Assembly (NCBI RefSeq): GCF_049472655.1
Contig: NZ_JAQNCS010000008.1
Location: 44,941-108,940 of the forward strand
DNA: 64,000 bases
Direction of reading: 5' to 3'
DNA from: Deferribacter abyssi
GTDB lineage: Bacteria > Chrysiogenota > Deferribacteres > Deferribacterales > Deferribacteraceae
This document shows, piece after piece, positions 8,024 to 15,947 of this stretch. How positions within the stretch are numbered: position 1 is the stretch's first letter; each line of letters opens with the position of its first letter. The notes under the pieces are model-generated. The model saw only the letters and a program-made list of their open reading frames with translations, did no database searches and was not told where the DNA came from. Made by a program: the position numbers and the translations under genes.

Positions 8024-10891
8024 ATGAGTGAATTTAATATGGAAGAATTTGCAAGAGCATTTTTAGAAGAAGCAACCGAGTTATTAGAACAAGCTAACAA
8101 TGATGTTTTGAAAATAGAAAGCAACCCAGACAACGAAACTTTAAATTCATTATTTAGAGCAATACATACAATAAAAGGAAGTGCTGGCGGTTTTGGATTT
8201 GATGAAATCTCAAATTTTAGCCATCATTTAGAAACATTGTTGGATAAAATGAGATCAAATGAAGTGGAAATTACTCCTGGAGTTATTGATATAATTTTAG
8301 AAGGTCTAGACATAATTTCTGAAATGATCAGTGCTGCAAAAGATAATAAAGAATACAACTTAAATCAAACTGATATTATAGAAAATATAAATAAAATCTT
8401 GAAAAAAGATAATATTGAAGATTTCAGAGAAAAAGAACCGGCGTTAGAAGAAAAAAAATATGATATAACAGTAAATAATATTAGTGACAATAGAATTAAA
8501 GATTTTCTACTTACAAATAAAAATATTGAATCTCCTTGTTATCAAGTCAAACTAGCAATAGATAGTGAATTTTTAGAAAATGGTTACGATCCTTTAGCAT
8601 TTATTATAAATTTAAAAAAAGAATCAAAAAAAATGTTAGTTATAACAGATACAGATGTTATTCCAGAGTTAAATGAATTTGATCCATTAAATCTTTATAT
8701 CAATCCTGTTATTTATACTTTTACAGATTTGAACAAAAATGAAATTAAGGATATGTTTTTTGATCCTGAATGTGTTAAAGTTGATATTATATCTTTACAA
8801 TATGAAGAAGAGAAAAAATTTGATGATGGAAATCTTGTTAACTTTGAAGGGCTTGACAAAGATTTGTTAATAGAACTACAAGACAGTATTGAGGATTATT
8901 TCAGTTCAATCGAAAACATTATTATTACTTTAGAAAAGGAAAAAAATATAGATAAAGCCAAGATAAATGAACTTTTTAGAGTTTTTCACAATATAAAAGG
9001 TGATGCTGGTTACGTAGGATTTAATTTCATTGAAAATTACGCTCATATGATTGAAAATATTCTAGAAATGTTTAGAAAAGAAGAGCTTGCTTTTGATGAA
9101 AAAGCAACAGACTTAATTTTAAAAAGTATTGATGAAATAAGGCTTGTTTTGAACCATGCCATCAATGGTAAGCAAATAGTGATTCCAGCAAATTATAGAT
9201 ATTTAGAAAAACTATCTAACACATTAGAAAAAGATTCAGCAAAATCTTCAGATATTGAAGGTATTGATATCTTCTTACAACAAACTGAACAAATGATGGA
9301 AATTATAAATCTTGCCACTGAAGGTGAAACAATAGATAAGAACATGTTAATTCGAGGAATTACTGGATTAAAAAATGCTGCATCATTCATGAAATTTTCA
9401 GACTTACTTAATTTAATAGAAAAATTAGACGAAAAACTAAAGAATAACCAAGACATAAAAGAAGATATTACAACCATTAAAGACTATTTAAACAAACTCA
9501 ACTCACCACCAAAAAAACTTGGTGAAATTTTAATTGATGAAGGTGCTATCACAGAAAATGATTTAAAAGAAGCATTACAAGAACAAAAGCCAATAGGAGA
9601 AATATTAGTCGATAAAGGTAAAGTTGATAAAGAAAAAGTTGAAATTGCATTGAAGAAACAGAAAGTTATGGAAGAATCGTATAAAAAGAAAACTAGTGAT
9701 ATCGGATCAATTCAAAAACATTTTGAATCAAAAACAATGAAAATCGATCAAACAAAAATAGACAAATTCACTAATACAATTGGTGAAATGATAGTTGCAA
9801 AAAATAGTTATGAATACCTTGTTAACAAACTAGCCAAAAATTATAATTTACCAACAAACATAATAAAAGAATTTAAGGATAATGTTTATTTGATATCAAG
9901 AATTGCTCAAGATCTTCAATCTGATATAATGTCTTTAAGAATGATTCCAGTAAAACAAATCTTTCAGAAATTCCCTCGAGTTATTAGAGATATTTCAAGA
10001 AAACATGGGAAAAAAATAGACCTTATTATAACAGGAGAAGATACAGAAATTGACAAAAAAGTCGCTGATTTACTAAATGACCCTTTGATACATATTGTTA
10101 GAAATTCCTGCGACCATGGGATAGAAACACCTGAAGAAAGAGTTTCTAAAAACAAACCTGAGGTAGGTACGCTTGTATTAAAAGCTTTTCAAGAAGGTAG
10201 TTTTGTATACATTGAAGTTAGTGATGATGGCCGAGGAATAGATAAAGATAAAGTTTATAAAAAAGCATTAGAAAAAGGACTTATTTCACCAGATGAAACT
10301 CTAACAGATGATGAAATCATAAATCTTATCTTTAAACCAGGTTTTTCTACAGCTGCAAAAGTAACAGATGTCTCTGGCCGTGGTGTTGGAATGGATGTTG
10401 TCAGAACATCTATCGAATCTCTTGGAGGAAGTATTGATATTAAAACAAAAAAAGATGAAGGAACAAGGATAATTTTAAAGATACCTATGACCATCGGAGT
10501 CTCCACTGCTTTATTGATAGATAATAACGAAGAACAATATGCCATACCGATCGAAGATATTATTGAAACATTAAAGGTTTCAGCAGAAGAGATAAGAGAT
10601 TTACATTATGGCTATGGTATTTATTACAGAAATCATGTTTTGCCGATATATTCTTTATCTGAAATTTTGGGAGAAGAAAAAACAAATTTTAAAGGCGAAA
10701 TTAGTATAATAGTTTTAAAAACAGAAAACAGACAATTTGGTTTAATCGTAGACAACTATAACAATATCATCGATATTGCAGTAAAACCTGTTCCTAAATA
10801 TTTATCTCACTTATCATATATAGGAGGTATTACAATTTTAGGTAGTGGTAAAGCTGTTATTCTTATTAACCCAAATAAACTTATAAATTAA
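8024..10891 (+). CDS. cheA: CheA chemotaxis histidine kinase, multi-Hpt form
   Basis: CheA autophosphorylates on an Hpt histidine and passes phosphate to CheY and CheB. At 955 residues it is much longer than the usual 650-700. In order: Hpt1 with H48 (RAIHTIKGSAGGFGF), a linker, Hpt2 with H322 (VFHNIKGDAGYVGF), a third Hpt-like region near residues 410-480 in which T447 replaces the histidine (GITGLKNAASFMKF), two tandem GEIL-type segments near 497-550 (LGEILIDEGAITENDL, then IGEILVDKGKVDKEKV) like the N-terminal helices of type II secretion ATPases, a dimerisation domain, the ATPase domain (HIVRNSCDHGIETPEER, DDGRGID, GRGVGMDVVRT) and a CheW-like C-terminus. AGGAGG precedes the ATG. It ends the operon. 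Confidence 0.95.
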   Translation: MSEFNMEEFARAFLEEATELLEQANNDVLKIESNPDNETLNSLFRAIHTIKGSAGGFGFDEISNFSHHLETLLDKMRSNEVEITPGVIDIILEGLDIISEMISAAKDNKEYNLNQTDIIENINKILKKDNIEDFREKEPALEEKKYDITVNNISDNRIKDFLLTNKNIESPCYQVKLAIDSEFLENGYDPLAFIINLKKESKKMLVITDTDVIPELNEFDPLNLYINPVIYTFTDLNKNEIKDMFFDPECVKVDIISLQYEEEKKFDDGNLVNFEGLDKDLLIELQDSIEDYFSSIENIIITLEKEKNIDKAKINELFRVFHNIKGDAGYVGFNFIENYAHMIENILEMFRKEELAFDEKATDLILKSIDEIRLVLNHAINGKQIVIPANYRYLEKLSNTLEKDSAKSSDIEGIDIFLQQTEQMMEIINLATEGETIDKNMLIRGITGLKNAASFMKFSDLLNLIEKLDEKLKNNQDIKEDITTIKDYLNKLNSPPKKLGEILIDEGAITENDLKEALQEQKPIGEILVDKGKVDKEKVEIALKKQKVMEESYKKKTSDIGSIQKHFESKTMKIDQTKIDKFTNTIGEMIVAKNSYEYLVNKLAKNYNLPTNIIKEFKDNVYLISRIAQDLQSDIMSLRMIPVKQIFQKFPRVIRDISRKHGKKIDLIITGEDTEIDKKVADLLNDPLIHIVRNSCDHGIETPEERVSKNKPEVGTLVLKAFQEGSFVYIEVSDDGRGIDKDKVYKKALEKGLISPDETLTDDEIINLIFKPGFSTAAKVTDVSGRGVGMDVVRTSIESLGGSIDIKTKKDEGTRIILKIPMTIGVSTALLIDNNEEQYAIPIEDIIETLKVSAEEIRDLHYGYGIYYRNHVLPIYSLSEILGEEKTNFKGEISIIVLKTENRQFGLIVDNYNNIIDIAVKPVPKYLSHLSYIGGITILGSGKAVILINPNKLIN

Positions 10892-10955
10892 CCATTTAAA
10901 GAACAACACGCTATACGTAAAAACACTGAACGATATATTGTACAGTATTAAAATA

Positions 10956-12431
10956 TCAAAAAAATTCTACTTGAGATAAATCTTCTTCGTTTGCTTTAAT
11001 TTGGTATATATCATTCTCAGTATATCCTTTTATAAACTCATTAGATGATCTAATACTGTCAGTTATATTGTCATTAATTCTATTAAGTTCGTTATTGAAA
11101 TATTGTATCATATCTATAAGAATATTTTTTATTTCCTTTTCATATTGTTCAAAAAGTTTACTATAATCCTTTCTATGGAATATAGCTTTTAATTCTTTCA
11201 ACTGACTTTCTAATTCGTTATTACTTTCTACTAAATCATTAATTTTCTTATCAACATTCATTTTTTCATAATCAGAATAAGATGATCTACTTTTTTCCAA
11301 AATAACATCAATTTCATCACTCAGTTGTTTCCAAATATTTATAGTACTAAAAAGAATCTCAATAAGTTCTTGTAGTTTATTATGGGTTTTGTTCATTGAA
11401 TCTACCAGACTATATAATGAATCGTTACCAATTTTAGCTATTTCAATAGAAGTAACTACAATTAAGATGTTAAAAGATTTACTAAATTTCTTCAAATCTA
11501 AAATATTACTTTGAGTTATCATTAACGTTTTTGATACTTCATTTATATTTTTAGATATGTCATTTATAATATTAAATAAGTGATCACTCTCTTTAAAAGT
11601 TTCACTAAAAATCCTCTCTGTTATAACAGTCTTACTAAGAATATTTTGGGTGTCAGAATTTAGATTATAAATATATGAACTCAACTCATCCTTGATGTTA
11701 CCTAAGATTTCGACAATATCATCTTTAATACCGTTTAAAATTTCAACAGATCTTTCAAAAATCTTTAACTTTCTTCCCTGTTGATAAGAAGATTCATCTT
11801 TATAATCTAAATTGCTCAATGCTTCCTCTATTTTAGCAATTTGCTGGACAAAAATATCATGAAACTGTGAATATTCTATTAATTTTGATACATCTGTAAT
11901 AATAGGTATATTTTCGATCTTCTTTATATTATCTTCATCAATAAATTGAAAATTATCTTGCACAGAATCCAATATTTTCAGTGTGTTTGTAAAATCTTCA
12001 TATATTTTGTTAAAATTATCTCCTACTTCTTTTAACAAAAATTTTGCCTTATCAGAGTGCTTTTTTATCTCTTTACTAATATATGCAATAGTTGCTCCTT
12101 TTTCACCTAAATTCAATGTTTTACATATAGTGTTATATGACAGTATTTCTAAATCATCCGTAATTCCCATAAAAGTAGAAGTAGCAATTTCTATATCTTT
12201 TTTCAGTTTATTAATATCAATTTCACTTACTTTCTCCATTAATGATTTTTGAATTTCTTTTATTATATTAGATAAATCAGATACAAAATGATTAATATTT
12301 GAATCAATATAATTATTTAGCTCCACTATCTTTTTAAATTTCTTATCATTATAAGTTATTATTTCGCTTATCAAAGCAACTATTTCTGTAAAAATATTAT
12401 TTATGCTATTTACTAATCCTTGAAAACTCAT
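10956..12431 (-). CDS. Diverged receptor-like coiled-coil protein with a CheZ-like motif
   Basis: A 491-residue, almost fully helical cytoplasmic protein with no recognised domain hit by eye. Two places look like eroded chemoreceptor tips: residues 91-130 (LEILSYNTICKTLNLGEKG, with Asn, Gly-Glu and Gly at tip positions) and 311-350 (NILIVVTSIEIAKIG). The spacing mirrors the double-tip receptor at 317. Between them, residues 190-200 read FHDIFVQQIAK, which matches the F-x-D-x-x-x-Q-x-I-x-K/R motif around the catalytic Asp and Gln of CheZ phosphatases (here D192 and Q196). It follows the receiver gene at 12406 and overlaps it by 26 bases. It may dephosphorylate that receiver or CheY. The motif match is seen; the activity is inferred. 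Confidence 0.6.
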   Translation of the reverse strand: MSFQGLVNSINNIFTEIVALISEIITYNDKKFKKIVELNNYIDSNINHFVSDLSNIIKEIQKSLMEKVSEIDINKLKKDIEIATSTFMGITDDLEILSYNTICKTLNLGEKGATIAYISKEIKKHSDKAKFLLKEVGDNFNKIYEDFTNTLKILDSVQDNFQFIDEDNIKKIENIPIITDVSKLIEYSQFHDIFVQQIAKIEEALSNLDYKDESSYQQGRKLKIFERSVEILNGIKDDIVEILGNIKDELSSYIYNLNSDTQNILSKTVITERIFSETFKESDHLFNIINDISKNINEVSKTLMITQSNILDLKKFSKSFNILIVVTSIEIAKIGNDSLYSLVDSMNKTHNKLQELIEILFSTINIWKQLSDEIDVILEKSRSSYSDYEKMNVDKKINDLVESNNELESQLKELKAIFHRKDYSKLFEQYEKEIKNILIDMIQYFNNELNRINDNITDSIRSSNEFIKGYTENDIYQIKANEEDLSQVEFF

Positions 12432-12798
12432 ACTTTAACCCTTTTAAAATATCTATTAATTTAGATTTGTTTATTGGTTTATAAACAATCTTATCAAAAC
12501 CAATAGATTTTAAGCTACTCTCCTGAACTATATCTGCCGTAAAAGCAATAAATTTTAATCTCTTATTACTACACATAGATTTAATGTCATCTAATAAACT
12601 CTCCCCCCTTTCTCCATTTTCTAATACAAGATCTATAAAAACAGCGTCAGGAATATCTTCTTCACATTCAACATTTTTTAACTCATTTCTGGCTTTAGCA
12701 GCCGATAAAAAAACTTTGTATTTGACGCCCAGTTCTTCACAAACAAATTTAAAAAACATAGTATGTAGCGTATTATCATCAATTAACCACACATACAT
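12406..12798 (-). CDS. Single-domain response regulator (receiver)
   Basis: A 130-residue receiver: acidic pair D7/D8 (WLIDDNT), phospho-acceptor D56 (VFIDLVLENG), Thr in FTAD and Lys in VYKPINK. It has an insertion of about ten residues before D56 (NVECEEDIP) compared with the CheY copies on the other strand, so it is a distinct family. It has no output domain. The GAGGGTAG upstream of the ATG is a reasonable ribosome site. It is the first gene of a two-gene unit with the CheZ-motif coiled-coil gene, which suggests that the pair works together. Confidence 0.88.
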   Translation of the reverse strand: MYVWLIDDNTLHTMFFKFVCEELGVKYKVFLSAAKARNELKNVECEEDIPDAVFIDLVLENGERGESLLDDIKSMCSNKRLKFIAFTADIVQESSLKSIGFDKIVYKPINKSKLIDILKGLKYEFSRISK

Positions 12799-12938
12799 TC
12801 CAACTACCCTCGATATTTCATATACTTAAAAATCAATTTAATCTATTTCACATGTTTAAATTCAAACAAACTTAACGTATATTATAAAATAATACAATGC
12901 GTTAACTTTATCAATAACCAATATAATATTTTTAACCA

Positions 12939-13580
12939 CTATACAACAATATGATCATAATTTATAGTAACTGAAATATTCTTTTTTGCTATACTACTTG
13001 TTATCTTTATTCCTAATTTTTCAGCTATTCTCCTCACAACTTTTAATCCTAACCCGGAACCACTGACACCAAACCTATCAGTTTTAACTGGAAACTCAAA
13101 AACAGAACTATACCGTTCACCAATATTTATCAGCTCATTCCTTATAATAATCAAGTTATCACTAATATTAATTTCCATGCTTCTACCATGCCTATATGCA
13201 TTAACCATCAAATTATACAGTAAAGTATCAAAAAGTCTTTTATTAGTAGAAATTGAAATATTCTTCATTTTTCCATCAGAGTCATCAATTGTTAAAAACT
13301 CTTTATTTACTAAATAGTTATTCATTAAGTCAGAATTAACACTTTTAAAACTCTTGCATAAAGGAAATACTTCCTTTTGACTTTTTTCATCAAATTTATC
13401 TAAAAAAACCATTATTCTTGAGTTACAGAGTAAATCCAAACAAACAGAAATATTATAACACATTTGCATTGTTATTTCATCATTTAAAAATCTAAGTTTT
13501 ATAATTTCTCTAATAGGATTTAAAAAATTAACTCCATCATGATAAATTTTTCTAATTAAATCATTTGAATTAAAACACAT
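12939..13580 (-). CDS. HATPase-domain kinase-like protein
   Basis: A 213-residue soluble protein. The C-terminal half has the GHKL ATP-binding pattern: LLYNLMVNAYRHGRS (N box) and SGSGLGLKVVRRIAEKLG (G2 box); a clear G1 box is missing. The N-terminal 100 residues are helical, with IYHDGVNFLNPI at residues 12-23 as the only possible phospho-histidine site (H14), weakly resembling a DHp H box. There is no sensor or membrane segment. It may be a small histidine kinase, or a binding protein with a kinase-like fold. GTGAGG lies before the ATG. It precedes the receiver gene with a 140-base gap on the same strand and could feed it. Confidence 0.72.
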   Translation of the reverse strand: MCFNSNDLIRKIYHDGVNFLNPIREIIKLRFLNDEITMQMCYNISVCLDLLCNSRIMVFLDKFDEKSQKEVFPLCKSFKSVNSDLMNNYLVNKEFLTIDDSDGKMKNISISTNKRLFDTLLYNLMVNAYRHGRSMEINISDNLIIIRNELINIGERYSSVFEFPVKTDRFGVSGSGLGLKVVRRIAEKLGIKITSSIAKKNISVTINYDHIVV

Positions 13581-13678
13581 AAAAACCTCACTTTCTTATT
13601 AATTATAATATAAAAAAAATAGTTTTCAAACAATTTAAACTTATTAAAAAAAGTAAAAAAATATAATAACTAAAAAAC

Positions 13679-13706
13679 TTCACCATTGATAAATTTACCT
13701 TATAAT
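13679..13706 (+). promoter_or_regulatory. Possible sigma-70 promoter for the cheD-HDOD operon
   Basis: TTCACC at 13679-13684 and a perfect TATAAT at 13701-13706 are 16 bases apart, about 50 bases before the start codon at 13753. The -35 element matches only 4 of 6. This is the best candidate in the 172-base divergent gap, which is otherwise very A+T-rich. Confidence 0.4.
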
Positions 13707-13752
13707 ATAACTTAAAAATATCCAATACTAATAACATAGGAGTCTAGTAGAA

Positions 13753-15117
13753 ATGAAGAACTTATTAGCAAAATCAAATAATTATTTAAATGAAATATAT
13801 ATTGATATTGGTAAATGTGAAGTAATAAAAAACATTCCATGTAAAATAAAAATTGTATTAGGATCTTGCATAGGAGTTATCTTAGCTGATACTGAATTAA
13901 AAGTTGTAGGAGGAATACATATTTTGCTTCCAAATTACAAAAAATATAAATTGGAAGATAAAAACATCACAGCATATGCAGATACAGGTATTATTCATTT
14001 AATAAAAATTATGAAAGAATACGGTTGTAAAGAATCTAATATCAAAGCAATAATAGCAGGAGGAAGCAGTATAGGTGGTACAGATTATTTCGATATAGGA
14101 ATGCAAAACTATATTACCACTAAAAATATATTAAACAAGTTAAATATCAAAATCTTGCATGAAAATTGTTTAGGGGATAAACCAAGAGTTTTGATATTTT
14201 ATACTGATAATTTCAAATTTAATATCCTAACATTAGGTGACAATAAGCAATATGAAGAAGATGATTTTTCTAGCATAGACTATTCCAAATTTTTAAATGA
14301 AATAAATGAAATTAAATTTGAACTACAACCACGAGTAAATAAACTAATAAAACTTATAAAACTACAAAAAGAAGATACCGATCTTAATCAGCTTGAAACG
14401 ATAATAAAAAGTGATGACTTTCTTGCGTTAAAAATAATTAAACACGTTAATACTTCCTACTATTCTCCCAAAACAAGGATAACAAATATAAAATTAGCAC
14501 TCTCTTACCTTGGAATCAAAAATTTTTTCAAGTTTATATATTCAGAGTTAATGAATTCTATAAGCGTTGATGAATTAAAGTTCTATTCAATTGATTCAAG
14601 AGGTTATAAAATTCATGCTTTCACTGTTGCTCTACTATCCGAATATATTGCTGAATATTCTGACTGTAATCCTGATGAGTTATTTCTTGCAGGTTTATTT
14701 CATGACATAGGTAAAATTTTTATAGATAAATACTCAGGATTAAAGTACAATGTCTCTGACAGAGCAAAAGTTTTAAAGTTTGTAGAAAATTCTATAAAAA
14801 ACACTTTGCACGCAAAAATTGGAGGTGATTTCTTAAAAAAAATCAATATTCCTGATATTATATGTGAAGCTGTCTATAATCATCATACTCCACAATACAC
14901 AAGTCCTGAGTTTAGAAGATTTGTTTCAATTATAGCTTTTTCAAACTCTATAGTGTCAAACTATATTTTAGGTTCAAATATATATATATCAAAACTACCT
15001 TTTAACAGTTCATCTGACATAGTTGAAAATTTAGGTATTGACTTCAACACGTTAGAAACTATAATTAGTCAAATAGGATATTTTTTTTCAATAGCAGAGG
15101 AATTAGTTGATGATTGA
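13753..15117 (+). CDS. cheD: CheD-HDOD fusion protein
   Basis: A 454-residue fusion. Residues 10-160 are CheD, the receptor glutamine deamidase: LGSCIGV gives the catalytic Cys (C39) and GGIHILLP the His (H56), with the same 17-residue spacing as in Thermotoga CheD, and IAGGSS follows. The usual Thr six residues before the Cys appears to be K33. Residues 185-445 form an HDOD domain (IIKSDDFLALKIIKHVN, then LFHDIGK with an intact His-Asp pair). HDOD domains act in signalling and are often not catalytic. CheD and HDOD are normally separate genes. TAGGAGT precedes the start. The gene overlaps the next cheR by 8 bases, so the two are coupled. Confidence 0.9.
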   Translation: MKNLLAKSNNYLNEIYIDIGKCEVIKNIPCKIKIVLGSCIGVILADTELKVVGGIHILLPNYKKYKLEDKNITAYADTGIIHLIKIMKEYGCKESNIKAIIAGGSSIGGTDYFDIGMQNYITTKNILNKLNIKILHENCLGDKPRVLIFYTDNFKFNILTLGDNKQYEEDDFSSIDYSKFLNEINEIKFELQPRVNKLIKLIKLQKEDTDLNQLETIIKSDDFLALKIIKHVNTSYYSPKTRITNIKLALSYLGIKNFFKFIYSELMNSISVDELKFYSIDSRGYKIHAFTVALLSEYIAEYSDCNPDELFLAGLFHDIGKIFIDKYSGLKYNVSDRAKVLKFVENSIKNTLHAKIGGDFLKKINIPDIICEAVYNHHTPQYTSPEFRRFVSIIAFSNSIVSNYILGSNIYISKLPFNSSSDIVENLGIDFNTLETIISQIGYFFSIAEELVDD

Positions 15118-15940
15118 GGACCTTGAGATTGTAAATAAAATCCTCGAGATATTATATCAACATAAAAAAATTGATTTTACTAGATACAAACTAAACACCA
15201 TTATTAGAAGAATAAGTCATAGATTAATTGCATTGGGATTTAAAAACATAATGTCATACTATAATTACCTTTTAGATAATCTTGACACAGAAGTTGATGC
15301 TTTAGCTAATATTATACTTATAAACACATCAGAGTTTTTCAGAGATCCTTTATATTTTTATATTTTTGATAATCTTGTAAATACATTGACAAAAAAAGGT
15401 TGTGATTATATTAAAGTGCTTAGTGTTGGTTGTTCTTCTGGTGAAGAAGTCTACACGTTATTAATGATATTAAATGAATACAGGGAAAAAAACCCAAATT
15501 TTAATTATAAGATTGTAGGTATAGATATAGACCATGATGCTGTCATGGATGCTTTAGAAGCAGTTTATAATAAAAACTCATTAACAAATGTACCTCTAAA
15601 ATTCATAGAGAAATATTTTATCAATCAGAATGATAAGTTTATATTTAATAAGCAGCTAATACCTAATGAAAGTATTACGTTTATAAATGAAAATTTTTTA
15701 GATACAAATTGCAGTAAGATTATAGGTGTATTTAAATATAATTTTATATTTTGTAGAAATTTATTAATTTACTTAGATAAAGCAGCACAAAAGACCTTAA
15801 TTAAAAAATTTATTGATATTTTGGCTGTTGATAGTTATCTTTTTCTGGGTAAAAGTGAGTATATAGATAAAAAATATACAAATCGTTTTAAAGAATTATT
15901 TGAAGGTGTTAAAGTTTATAAGTTTATATATGAAGGGTAA
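15110..15940 (+). CDS. cheR: CheR receptor methyltransferase (intact second copy)
   Basis: A 276-residue SAM-dependent methyltransferase for receptor glutamates. The N-terminal helical domain carries YKLNTIIRRISHR, followed by TSEFFRDPLYF, the SAM-binding loop SVGCSSGEEVYTL, VGIDIDHDAVMDA and FIFCRNLLIYLDK. The ATG at 15110 is preferred over the in-frame TTG at 15107. It overlaps the cheD-HDOD stop. Sequence identity to the frameshifted copy at 6768 is low outside the motifs, so this is an old paralogue. If the first copy is truly broken, this gene may be the only CheR for the region. Confidence 0.94.
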   Translation: MIEDLEIVNKILEILYQHKKIDFTRYKLNTIIRRISHRLIALGFKNIMSYYNYLLDNLDTEVDALANIILINTSEFFRDPLYFYIFDNLVNTLTKKGCDYIKVLSVGCSSGEEVYTLLMILNEYREKNPNFNYKIVGIDIDHDAVMDALEAVYNKNSLTNVPLKFIEKYFINQNDKFIFNKQLIPNESITFINENFLDTNCSKIIGVFKYNFIFCRNLLIYLDKAAQKTLIKKFIDILAVDSYLFLGKSEYIDKKYTNRFKELFEGVKVYKFIYEG

Positions 15941-15947
15941 TAGCCCC

